Source: Massilia norwichensis
GTDB lineage: Bacteria > Pseudomonadota > Gammaproteobacteria > Burkholderiales > Burkholderiaceae_D
Direction of reading: 5' to 3'
Length of the DNA stretch: 64,000 bases
Assembly: GCF_024753245.1 (NCBI RefSeq)
Contig: NZ_JANUGX010000004.1
Coordinates: 124,001 to 188,000, forward strand
In this document: piece by piece, positions 57,270 to 64,000 of the stretch
How the letters are laid out: every line of letters starts with the position of its first letter
Numbering within the stretch: position 1 is the first letter of the stretch
Position numbers and translations under genes: made by a program
The notes under the pieces: model-generated
Told to the model about the DNA's origin: nothing
The model's input: only the letters and a program-made list of their open reading frames with translations
The model's database searches: none

Positions 57270-58622
57270 TTAACTACCGGCCACCACCATCTTCTCGATC
57301 AGGATCGAGCCGGTCGACTTGTTGCCGCGCGTCAGCACGTCATTGCCGATGCCGACGATGGACTGGAACATGTCCTTCATGTTGCCGGCGATGGTGATTT
57401 CCTCGACCGGGTACTGGATCACGCCATTCTCGACCCAGTAGCCGGAGGCGCCGCGCGAATAGTCGCCGGTGACGTAGTTGGTGCCCTGCCCCATCAGCTC
57501 CGTGACCAGCAGGCCGGTGCCCATCTTGCGCAGCATGCCTTCGAAGTTGTCGGCAATCTTCGTTTCCTTCGAGGTCATTTCCAGGTTGTGCGAACCGCCG
57601 GCATTGCCGGTGGTTTGCATGCCCAGCTTGCGCGCCGTGTACGAGGACAGGAAGTAGCCCTGCAGCACGCCGTCGCTGACGACCTTGCGGGTCTGGGTGC
57701 GCACGCCTTCTTCGTCGAAGGGCGAGGAACCGACCGCGCCGACCACGTGCGGGTCTTCGACGATCTGGATGTGCGACGGGAAGATCGACTTGCCCAGCGA
57801 ATCCAGCAGGAAAGTCGACTTGCGGTACAGGGCGCCGCCCGAGGTGGCCTGCACAAAAGAGCCGAGCAGGCCGGCGGCCAGCGGCGCTTCGAACAGCACC
57901 GGGCAGGTGCGGGTGTCGAGCTTGCGCGCGTTCAGGCGGGCCAGCGCGCGCTCGGCGGCGTAGCGGCCGACCTTTTCGGCGTCGGCCAGCTTTTTCGGGT
58001 CGCGCGCCGAGGTGTACCAGTCGTCGCGCTGCATCTTGTTGCCCTTGCCGGCGATCGGCGCCACCGACAGCGTGTGGCGCGAGAACGGATAGCCGGCGCA
58101 GAAACCGAGGCTGTTGGCGGCCACGAAGTGCGACTGCTGCACGTAGACGCTGGCGCCTTCGCTGTTGGTGATGCGCCTGTCGACGCCGAAGGCGGCCGCT
58201 TCGCAGCGCTGGGCGATCTGCACGGCTTCCTCGGCGCTGATCTCCCAGGGATAGCACAGGCGCAGGTCGCGCGGGTTCATTTCCAGCAGATCGGCGTCCG
58301 GCAGGCCGGCGGCCGGGTCTTCGGCGGTGAAGCGGGCGATGTTGTAGGCCGCTTCCACGGTGGCGCGCAGCGAGGCGCTGGAAAAATCGGAGGTATTGGC
58401 ATGGCCGCGGCGCTGGCCGCAGTAGACGGTCACGCCGATGCCCTTGTCCTTGTTCTGCTCGATGGTCTCGACCTGGCCTTTGCGCACCGTGACCGCCAGC
58501 CCGCTACCCTCGCTGATCTCGACCGATGCATCGCTGGCGCCGGTTTCCTTTGCAATCGCCAGCACGTCCTGTGCAAGCTGCTTGAGCTGATCCTGGGTAT
58601 GGGTGAAGACGGAGTCGTTCAT
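57270..58622 (-). CDS. pmbA: PmbA/TldE metalloprotease subunit
   Basis: A 450-residue protein of the TldD/PmbA family, which with TldD degrades or matures small peptides such as microcin B17 and CcdA. DASVEISEGSGLAVTVRKGQ, VTVYCGQRRGHANTSDFS, GAVGSSPFDEEGVRTQTRKV and GTNYVTGDYSRGASGYWVENG are family blocks. PmbA, unlike TldD, lacks the HExxH zinc motif, and none is seen. tldD is not in the window. Divergent from darP. Confidence 0.95.
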   Translation of the reverse strand: MNDSVFTHTQDQLKQLAQDVLAIAKETGASDASVEISEGSGLAVTVRKGQVETIEQNKDKGIGVTVYCGQRRGHANTSDFSSASLRATVEAAYNIARFTAEDPAAGLPDADLLEMNPRDLRLCYPWEISAEEAVQIAQRCEAAAFGVDRRITNSEGASVYVQQSHFVAANSLGFCAGYPFSRHTLSVAPIAGKGNKMQRDDWYTSARDPKKLADAEKVGRYAAERALARLNARKLDTRTCPVLFEAPLAAGLLGSFVQATSGGALYRKSTFLLDSLGKSIFPSHIQIVEDPHVVGAVGSSPFDEEGVRTQTRKVVSDGVLQGYFLSSYTARKLGMQTTGNAGGSHNLEMTSKETKIADNFEGMLRKMGTGLLVTELMGQGTNYVTGDYSRGASGYWVENGVIQYPVEEITIAGNMKDMFQSIVGIGNDVLTRGNKSTGSILIEKMVVAGS

Positions 58623-58715
58623 GTGCGTTTTTCGTAGCGAGCCCTAAAACAGTTATCATAGCAGCCGTTTACTGTTTTTACCGTCAAGCCGTGCGCTTGG
58701 CGAATCTAGATCATC

Positions 58716-59318
58716 ATGCCAAATGCAAACCGCGGCGCTGTCGGCTTCCGCTCCGACGAGTTCGACCAGGAATACGAACGCCCCTCCAAGTCCGAACTGA
58801 AACGGCAGAGTAACGAGTTGCAGAAGCTCGGCGAAACGCTCATCGAGGCGCCGCGCGACCGTGTCAAGCGCGTGCCGATGCCGGACGAAGTCAAGGACGC
58901 CATCCTCACCTGCCAGACCATCACCAACCACGAAGGCCGGCGCCGCCAGCTGCAGTTCGTCGGTAAACTGATGCGCACGCTGGACGAAGAGGAAGTCGAC
59001 GTCATCCGCCGCACCATCGAAAGCTGGAAGGGCACTTCGAAGGCCGAAGCGGCCGCGCTGCACGCGCTGGAGCGCCGCCGCGAGAAGCTGCTGGCCGACG
59101 ACAAGGCGCTCACCCAGCTGCTGGAAGAGCATCCGCAGCTGGACGTGCAGCACCTGCGCACCCTGATCCGCAATGCCCGCAAGGAGCAGGCTGAAAACAA
59201 GCCGCCCAAGGCCTACCGCGAGATCTTCCAGATCCTGAAGGATCTGGCCAAGCCGGCGAAAGCCGCCGCCCCCGACCAGGAAGAAGGCGAGGACACCGAC
59301 GATGAGTCTGGAGAATAA
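58716..59318 (+). CDS. darP: DarP/YjgA ribosome-associated protein (DUF615)
   Basis: A 200-residue protein of the YjgA (DarP) family that binds late 50S precursors and helps dual assembly. KSELKRQSNELQKLGETLIE, RRRQLQFVGKLMRTLDEEEV and LLEEHPQLDVQHLRTLIRNA are characteristic. The N-terminus is charged and likely flexible, as in homologues. It sits divergent from pmbA, its usual genomic neighbour. Its last 17 bases overlap mogA. Confidence 0.95.
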   Translation: MPNANRGAVGFRSDEFDQEYERPSKSELKRQSNELQKLGETLIEAPRDRVKRVPMPDEVKDAILTCQTITNHEGRRRQLQFVGKLMRTLDEEEVDVIRRTIESWKGTSKAEAAALHALERRREKLLADDKALTQLLEEHPQLDVQHLRTLIRNARKEQAENKPPKAYREIFQILKDLAKPAKAAAPDQEEGEDTDDESGE

Positions 59319-59901
59319 GGTACACGAACTGGTGATTGGCCTGGTCTCGGTCTCGGACCGTGCCAGCGGCGGCATCTATGAGGACAAGGGCATTCCGGCC
59401 CTGCAGGAGTGGCTGCAGAAGACGCTGACCACCCCGTTCCGCATCGAGACCCGCCTGATTCCCGATGACCGCGACGAGATCGAAAGCACGCTGATCGAGC
59501 TGGTCGACGAAGTCCGCTGCCACCTGGTGCTGACCACCGGCGGCACCGGCCCGGCGCGACGCGACGTCACCCCCGAGGCGACGCTCGCCATCGGCACCAA
59601 GGAGATGCCGGGCTTCGGTGAGCAGATGCGCCAGGTCAGCCTGCACTTCGTGCCGACCGCGATCCTGTCGCGCCAGGTCGCGGTGATCCGCGAGACGCCG
59701 GACCACGCTGCCCTGGTCATGAACCTGCCGGGCCAGCCGAAGTCGATCAAGGAAACCCTCGAGGGCCTGAAGGATGGCGACGGCAAGACCATCGTGAATG
59801 GCATCTTTGCCGCGGTCCCCTACTGCATCGACCTGATCGGCGGCCCGTTCAGCGACACCAACCCGGATACTTGCGTCGCCTGGCGACCCAAGAAAAAATA
59901 A
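59302..59901 (+). CDS. mog: Molybdopterin adenylyltransferase
   Basis: A 199-residue MogA-type enzyme that adenylates molybdopterin before molybdenum insertion. LVIGLVSVSDRASGGIYEDK and LVLTTGGTGPARRDVTPEAT contain the Asp and GGTG nucleotide-binding features; VVMNLPGQPKSIKETLEG is also conserved. The start at 59302 lies within darP, so translation is probably coupled. It matches MogA rather than MoaB by the 199-residue length and the D/R-rich GTKEMPGFGEQMR segment. Confidence 0.93.
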   Translation: MSLENKVHELVIGLVSVSDRASGGIYEDKGIPALQEWLQKTLTTPFRIETRLIPDDRDEIESTLIELVDEVRCHLVLTTGGTGPARRDVTPEATLAIGTKEMPGFGEQMRQVSLHFVPTAILSRQVAVIRETPDHAALVMNLPGQPKSIKETLEGLKDGDGKTIVNGIFAAVPYCIDLIGGPFSDTNPDTCVAWRPKKK

Positions 59902-59911
59902 GGATGCACGC

Positions 59912-60580
59912 ATGAGCGAGCTGCTCGAACACGTCACGATCGACACCGGCGATAATCCGGAAATCTCCGTCATCTGGCTGCACGGCCTGGGCGCCGACGG
60001 CAACGACTTCGTGCCCATCGTGCGCGAGCTGGACCTGGCCGGCCTGCCCGGCATCCGCTTCATCTTCCCGCACGCGCGCCGCATTCCGGTCACCGTCAAC
60101 GGCGGCTACGTGATGCGCGCCTGGTACGACATCACCGGCGCCGAACTGACGCGCCGCGAAGACGAGAACGGCCTGCGCGCTTCGCAGCTCGAAGTCGAAG
60201 CCTTCATCGCACGCGAAAAGGCGCGCGGCATCCCGGCCTCGCGCATCGTCCTGGCCGGCTTCTCGCAGGGCTGCGCGATGACCATCCAGGCCGGCCTGCG
60301 CCATCCGGAGCCGCTGGCGGGCATGATCTGCCTGTCGGGCTACGTGCCGCTGTCGGCCAAGCTGGGCATGGAGCGCACCCAGGAAAGCCTGCAGACGCCG
60401 ATCTTCATGGCCCACGGCCGCCACGACAACGTGGTGCCGTTCAACCGCGCCGAGCAATCGCGCGACCTGCTGGTCTCGCTGGGCTACCAGGTCGAGTGGC
60501 ACGAGTACGCGATGCAGCACTCGGTGTGCCTCGAAGAGGTCCAGGCGATGTCGGCCTTCTTCAAGAAAGTACTGGGGTAA
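59912..60580 (+). CDS. Carboxylesterase (alpha/beta hydrolase, acyl-protein thioesterase-like)
   Basis: A 222-residue cytosolic hydrolase of the phospholipase/carboxylesterase family (PF02230). The oxyanion motif is IWLHGLGADGNDF, the nucleophile is in AGFSQGCAMTIQAGL, and the later Asp and His are in MAHGRHDNVVPFNR and YAMQHSVCLEE. The family hydrolyses short acyl esters. Eleven bases after mogA and four before the next small gene, so probably one operon. Confidence 0.92.
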   Translation: MSELLEHVTIDTGDNPEISVIWLHGLGADGNDFVPIVRELDLAGLPGIRFIFPHARRIPVTVNGGYVMRAWYDITGAELTRREDENGLRASQLEVEAFIAREKARGIPASRIVLAGFSQGCAMTIQAGLRHPEPLAGMICLSGYVPLSAKLGMERTQESLQTPIFMAHGRHDNVVPFNRAEQSRDLLVSLGYQVEWHEYAMQHSVCLEEVQAMSAFFKKVLG

Positions 60581-60583
60581 GCG

Positions 60584-60781
60584 ATGGCGAAGAAGGAAGA
60601 ACTCGACGAAGAGACCATGGCACTGATTAACTGGTGCATCGAGGTTGAAGGGCATCTGGTGGCCGGCGGCGCCACCCAGAAGCAGGCGCAGGAACACATC
60701 GAAGAGAACGTCGAGTGGTTCACCGATATGTTCTACGATGAGTTGACGCCCGAGCAGGCGGCGAAAGAAGCGCTGGCCTGA
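60584..60781 (+). CDS. Small conserved protein of unknown function
   Basis: A 65-residue acidic helical protein: LDEETMALINWCIEVEGHLV, QKQAQEHIEENVEWFTDMFY and DELTPEQAAKEALA. I recognise the sequence as conserved after esterase genes in Oxalobacteraceae and Burkholderiales, without a known role. Three bases separate it from the esterase stop. The stop abuts the convergent LytTR gene. Confidence 0.75.
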   Translation: MAKKEELDEETMALINWCIEVEGHLVAGGATQKQAQEHIEENVEWFTDMFYDELTPEQAAKEALA

Positions 60782-61513
60782 TCAAATCCCGCGGAACAGG
60801 TGCTGGAAACGCTGGCTGACCGGCAGCCTGGCACCGTGCCCGCGCAACTGCACCCATAAAGTCCCATCCTCGGCGCGCGCCGCCGCGGCGATACGCTTGA
60901 CGGCCACCATGTAGCCGCGGTGGATCTGCCAGAACGCCGCGCCATCCAGCGATTCCGTCAGCTCCTTCAGGCTCAGGCGGATATGCGCTTCCATCGCATC
61001 CGTCACTACCCGCGTGTACTTGGCGTCGGCGCAGAAGTACACCACGTCGGCCAGGTCGATGAAGTGGATCGTGTTGCCGACCGTGGCCTGCAGCCAGGCC
61101 GGCGGCTGCGCCCTGGCCTGCGATACCGGCCCGGCAGCCGGCGCCGGCATCCCGGCGATGCGCGCGCGGGCCCGCTCCACCGCCCGCGCCCGGCGCTCCA
61201 TGCTCACGGGCTTCATCACGTAATCCACCGCCCCTTCATCGAAGGCCTGCAGCGCATGCTCGCCGAAGGCCGTCACGAACACGACATGGGTGCGGGCCTG
61301 GAACACGCGCGCCAGTTCCAGGCCATCCAGGCCGGGCATGCGGATGTCGAGAAAGGCCACCTGGGGCGCCATCTCGCGCGCCAGGCGCAGCGCCTCGATG
61401 CCGTCTTCCGCCTCGACGATGCGGGCCTCCGGCCACAGCCGCGCCAGCGCTTCGCACAGTTCCGCGCGCAGCAGCGGTTCGTCGTCCGCGACCAGGATGC
61501 AGGGCGCGCTCAT
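60782..61513 (-). CDS. LytTR-family response regulator
   Basis: A 243-residue response regulator. The receiver has VADDEPLLRAEL, phospho-acceptor D56 in VAFLDIRMPGLDGLE, T in VFVTAFGEHALQAF and K in VDYVMKPVSMERRA. A linker rich in Ala/Pro leads to a LytTR DNA-binding domain (VGNTIHFIDLADVVYFCADA; FWQIHRGYMVAVKRIAAAAR). It is of the AlgR/LytR type. The ATG overlaps the kinase stop (ATGA). The response regulator is the last gene of a four-gene operon. Confidence 0.93.
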   Translation of the reverse strand: MSAPCILVADDEPLLRAELCEALARLWPEARIVEAEDGIEALRLAREMAPQVAFLDIRMPGLDGLELARVFQARTHVVFVTAFGEHALQAFDEGAVDYVMKPVSMERRARAVERARARIAGMPAPAAGPVSQARAQPPAWLQATVGNTIHFIDLADVVYFCADAKYTRVVTDAMEAHIRLSLKELTESLDGAAFWQIHRGYMVAVKRIAAAARAEDGTLWVQLRGHGARLPVSQRFQHLFRGI

Positions 61514-62388
61514 GCCGTCATCTCCACGCTCGTCTCCACCAGCGGCAAGGTCAGCACGGCCTTGGTCACGCCGGCTGCCGTGCGGGCCAGGCTGAATCCC
61601 GCGCGGCCGCCGTACAGCGCCGCCAGGCGCTGGCGCAGGTTGTGCAGGCCGACGCCGCTGCCCGGCACTGCCGCGTCGAGCCCTGCCCCATCGTCGCCGA
61701 CGGTGACCGTCACCGCTGCGCCGGCATGCTGGGCATCGAGCGTCACCCGGACTGGCCCCGGCTTGCGTTCGACGCCGTGCTTGACCGCGTTTTCCACCAG
61801 CGTCATGAGCAGCAGCGGCGGCACCGGCATGCCGGCCAGCGCCGGCGGGCAATCGAGACTGTACTGGAGCCGCGGGCCGAAACGGATCGCCATCAGCGCC
61901 AGATAATGGCCGGCCAGGTCGAATTCGCGCCCGAGCGTGGAATCGCGGCTGCGCATGTCCGGCAGGGCGCTGTGCAGGTAGGCGATCAGGTGCTCCAGCA
62001 TCTGCGCGGCGCGCTCCGGATCCTGGCGCGCGAGGTAGCGGGTATTGGCGAGGGTGTTATACAAAAAATGCGGTTCGATCTGGGCCTGCAGGGCCTTCAA
62101 CTCGGCCGCCAGCACCGCGTGGCGCAGTTCGGCCAGTTGCAGCGCACTCCACGCGGCGATCCAACCGAAGCGGATGCCCCGGACGCGTGCGCCCAGCAGC
62201 AGGACCGCGCAGGCCAGCAGCATCGGCGCGAGGACCGCCGCGAACAGGCCGATCAGGGCGTAGCGCCGCAGCCAGGCGGCGCCGGCCACGAACACGCACA
62301 GCACGGCCAGGCTGCACAAGCCCTGGCGCGCGCTGCAGCCGTACAGGCGCCGCACGCTGGCAGCGGCGACATGGTCGCGCCCGCTCAC
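61510..62388 (-). CDS. LytS/YehU-type sensor histidine kinase
   Basis: A 292-residue membrane kinase. Two or three hydrophobic segments (LCSLAVLCVFVAGAAWL; ALIGLFAAVLAPMLLACAVL) are followed by the His_kinase domain with phospho-His H107 in LQAQIEPHFLYNTLANTRYL, then the ATP-binding N-box LLLMTLVENAVKHGVE and G-box GVGLHNLRQRLAALYGG. The start is a GTG at 62386-62388 overlapping the upstream stop as GTGA. Short extracytoplasmic loops, so the signal is probably sensed in the membrane or through partners, perhaps the exported proteins encoded just upstream. Confidence 0.9.
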   Translation of the reverse strand: MSGRDHVAAASVRRLYGCSARQGLCSLAVLCVFVAGAAWLRRYALIGLFAAVLAPMLLACAVLLLGARVRGIRFGWIAAWSALQLAELRHAVLAAELKALQAQIEPHFLYNTLANTRYLARQDPERAAQMLEHLIAYLHSALPDMRSRDSTLGREFDLAGHYLALMAIRFGPRLQYSLDCPPALAGMPVPPLLLMTLVENAVKHGVERKPGPVRVTLDAQHAGAAVTVTVGDDGAGLDAAVPGSGVGLHNLRQRLAALYGGRAGFSLARTAAGVTKAVLTLPLVETSVEMTA

Positions 62389-62951
62389 AGGACGGGCACC
62401 GCCAGCAGCACCCGGTCGGGCGGCAGAACGTCGACCGGCACGTCCTGGCCGACCGGCTCGAAGCCCAGGCGGTCGATCCAGACCTGGCCTTTGCCGTTGC
62501 AGATCACGCCAATGGTAATGGTCGCGGCGTCCGCCGGGATGTCCAGCACCACGCTGCGCTCCTGCCAGTCGGTGCTGCCGCGGATCGGCTTGTCGGCGCT
62601 GTTGTAGAAGGCGATGGTGCGGCCGGCCCGGTTATCGGCCCGCATCCACAGCCCGGCCCAGCCGCTCACGTCCTGGGTCTTCAGGGCGGCGCGGAAGCGC
62701 ACCCGCAGGCCGAGGTAGTTCTGCGCCGAGAACTGCTGCGCCAGGGCCGCCCAGGCATTCGCATCCCCGGCCTGGTTGCGCAGGAACTTGGCGCCCCTGG
62801 CGCCCGGGTCCTGGTCGATGCCGGCGACGAATTTCTGCGGGCTCTGGCCGGTCAGCATCCACGCGGCCGGCAGCGGTTCCGGTGCGGCCGCCAGCGCCAG
62901 CACCGGCGCAGCGGCGATGGCCACGGCGGCAAGCACATGTTGTGGTTTCAT
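62385..62951 (-). CDS. Exported beta-sandwich protein (copy 2), upstream of LytS
   Basis: A 188-residue protein with a signal peptide (MKPQHVLAAVAIAAAPVLALA, cleavage near AAA-AP). The rest is the beta-sandwich module recognised from AraC-type regulators and S41 peptidases: FSAQNYLGLRVRFRAALKTQ, DVSGWAGLWMRADNRAGRTI, TDWQERSVVLDIPADAATIT and GKGQVWIDRLGFEPVG. It is a close paralogue of the next gene. The stop overlaps the kinase GTG start, so it is translated with the two-component system. GAGG precedes the ATG at 62951. The module may bind carbohydrate, but no ligand site can be named. Confidence 0.8.
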   Translation of the reverse strand: MKPQHVLAAVAIAAAPVLALAAAPEPLPAAWMLTGQSPQKFVAGIDQDPGARGAKFLRNQAGDANAWAALAQQFSAQNYLGLRVRFRAALKTQDVSGWAGLWMRADNRAGRTIAFYNSADKPIRGSTDWQERSVVLDIPADAATITIGVICNGKGQVWIDRLGFEPVGQDVPVDVLPPDRVLLAVPVL

Positions 62952-62958
62952 CGGCGCC

Positions 62959-63522
62959 TCACAGGGTCGGTGCGGTCGCCAGCGGCGGGCGCGCCTGCAG
63001 GCTGTCGACCGGCACGTCCTGGCCGACGGTTTCGAGCGCAAGCTGGTCGATCCATACGCGGCCCTTGCCGCTATCGATCACGCCGAACACGATCATGGCT
63101 GCATCCTGCGGCACATCCAGCACCACGCTGCGTTCCTGCCAGTCGCTTGTGCCCTTGATCGGCTTGTCCTGGCTGTTATAGAAGGCGGCCTGCTGGCGCG
63201 AATGGGTGTCGACGCGCATCCACAAGCCGGCCCAGCCGCTCACGTCCTGGGTGCGCACGCGGGCACGGAAGCGGACCCGCTGGCCGACGTAATTCTGGGC
63301 GGAGATCGCCTGCGTGAGTGCGCCCCAGGCTTTGTCGTCGCCGCTGGTATTGTCGATGAACTTGGCGCCCTTGACGCCATCCGCCTGGTCGACGCCGGCC
63401 GTGAATTTTTTCGGGTCCTTGCCGGCCAGCTGCCACGGCGCCGGCAGCGGTTCGGGCGCGGCGGCCAGGGCCAGGACCGAGGTGGCGGCGATGGCGGCGG
63501 CGAGTACGTAATGAGGCTTCAT
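62959..63522 (-). CDS. Exported beta-sandwich protein (copy 1), first gene of the LytTR operon
   Basis: A 187-residue paralogue of copy 2 with the same layout: a signal peptide (MKPHYVLAAAIAATSVLALA), then ISAQNYVGQRVRFRARVRTQ, DVSGWAGLWMRVDTHSRQQA, SDWQERSVVLDVPQDAAMIV and GKGRVWIDQLALETVG. By eye the two copies are very similar, so the duplication is recent or under constraint. Seven bases separate them. GGAGAC precedes the ATG at 63522. The promoter of the operon must lie in 63523-63644. Confidence 0.8.
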   Translation of the reverse strand: MKPHYVLAAAIAATSVLALAAAPEPLPAPWQLAGKDPKKFTAGVDQADGVKGAKFIDNTSGDDKAWGALTQAISAQNYVGQRVRFRARVRTQDVSGWAGLWMRVDTHSRQQAAFYNSQDKPIKGTSDWQERSVVLDVPQDAAMIVFGVIDSGKGRVWIDQLALETVGQDVPVDSLQARPPLATAPTL

Positions 63523-63644
63523 CTGTTGTCTCCGTTGGTTGAGGGCTGTGAGGCACCTCTACTTTGCCGACTGCCGGTGTACCGTGGGAAGGCACGCGAC
63601 GAAGGCCGCTCCAACGCCGACGAGCGCGGCCCCGCGCCGATGAA

Positions 63645-64000
63645 CTATTCCGGCAGCGGCGCGGCGCTCGACGCCGGTACCGCCGTCTGCGCCGCGTTCA
63701 TCACCATCGCCAGGAAGGTGTAGTAGCCGTTCACGCCCATCAAATCGACCACGCCCTGCTCGCCGAACAGCGCCAGCGCCGCGCCGTACACGCGATCGGA
63801 CACCCGTTTGTCGCGCTGCAGCTCGATACAGAAGTCATGCACCGCTGCTTCGTCGGCCGGCATTCCCTGCGGCTGCCGGCGCTGCGCGATCGCCTCGATC
63901 ACCGCCGGCGCGATGCCCGCCTGCTGCGCGATCGGCGCGTGGATCGCCCACTCGACCTGCTGGTTCCATGCGCGTGCGGTGACCAGGATCGCCAGTTCCG
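63645..64000 (-). CDS. Carboxymuconolactone decarboxylase / AhpD-like protein, 5' part missing
   Basis: The frame is open from the stop at 63645 through the window edge at 64000, giving 117 residues of the C-terminal part. ELAILVTARAWNQQVEWAIH, then APIAQQAGIAPAVIEAIAQR, is the CMD/AhpD helix pair, but the CxxC of AhpD is not seen in this part. VVDLMGVNGYYTFLAMVMNA is the typical ending of CMD-like proteins. The gene continues outside the window. Function: possibly peroxide defence or a decarboxylase; undecided. Confidence 0.8.
   Translation of the reverse strand, partial: ELAILVTARAWNQQVEWAIHAPIAQQAGIAPAVIEAIAQRRQPQGMPADEAAVHDFCIELQRDKRVSDRVYGAALALFGEQGVVDLMGVNGYYTFLAMVMNAAQTAVPASSAAPLPE

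Overview
The window is about 66% GC, densely coded, and reads as chromosomal DNA of a betaproteobacterium of the Oxalobacteraceae, most likely Massilia or a close relative. The pointers are a PEP-CTERM protein, many large secreted hydrolases, a TonB receptor/NagX pair, a Burkholderiales-type phenylacetate cluster with PaaX, and several families of short palindromic repeats between genes. This placement comes from protein resemblance recalled by eye; no database search was run.

Layout. 1-6.5 kb: the 5' end of proS diverges from rppH, followed by a tandem pair of exported proteins that each carry two retropepsin-type D-[TS]-G motifs plus Sel1-like repeats, a DUF1841 protein and a SulP anion transporter. 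6.5-13.5 kb: two small c-type cytochromes, an overlapping MoxR-GNAT-VWA operon, a CPBP membrane protease, a cation/proton antiporter overlapping a YbdK-type ligase, and a small conserved protein. 13.5-19.1 kb: a 24-codon remnant of a glyoxalase-fold gene, a small gene behind a Fur box, NagX with a TonB-dependent receptor, and a class I glutamine amidotransferase. 19.3-23.7 kb: parE and parC. 23.7-34 kb: mostly exported proteins (two low-complexity paralogues, an M64 peptidase, an alpha/beta hydrolase, a cyanophycinase, an NTF2-like protein, a PEP-CTERM metalloprotease) around argH. 34-38.5 kb: KTSC-like and HAD genes, a membrane protein/XRE pair, a cupin and a divergent UvrD-like helicase.

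38.6-51.7 kb is a near-complete phenylacetate catabolon. On the minus strand it reads paaA-B-C-D-E-G-H-I-K-J-Y-Z, with divergent paaX. PaaK activates phenylacetate to its CoA ester, PaaABCE (with PaaD) epoxidises the ring, PaaG isomerises to the oxepin, PaaZ opens and oxidises it, and PaaJ/PaaH/PaaG carry out beta-oxidation-like steps. PaaI and PaaY are thioesterases that rescue dead-end CoA esters. No paaF is present. Three of the operon's internal gaps (A/B, E/G, Y/Z) hold copies of the same dispersed palindromic repeat.

51.7-64 kb: a DUF2442 gene, an M14 carboxypeptidase, a lower-GC asparagine-synthetase-like gene with an AT-rich upstream region, an SGNH-like protein that appears to lack its catalytic His, a porin, pmbA, darP, mogA, an esterase, a small conserved gene, and a four-gene operon that joins two exported beta-sandwich paralogues to a LytS/LytTR two-component system. 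The window ends inside an AhpD/carboxymuconolactone decarboxylase-like gene.

No tRNA, rRNA, CRISPR array, insertion sequence or prophage was recognised, and no gene-free stretch exceeds 300 bases. I found no fully new multi-gene system that I can defend. The best leads are the MoxR-GNAT-VWA operon, the tandem double-retropepsin proteins, the beta-sandwich/LytTR operon, the orphan asparagine-synthetase-like gene, the repeat-punctuated paa operon and the internally deleted glyoxalase gene.
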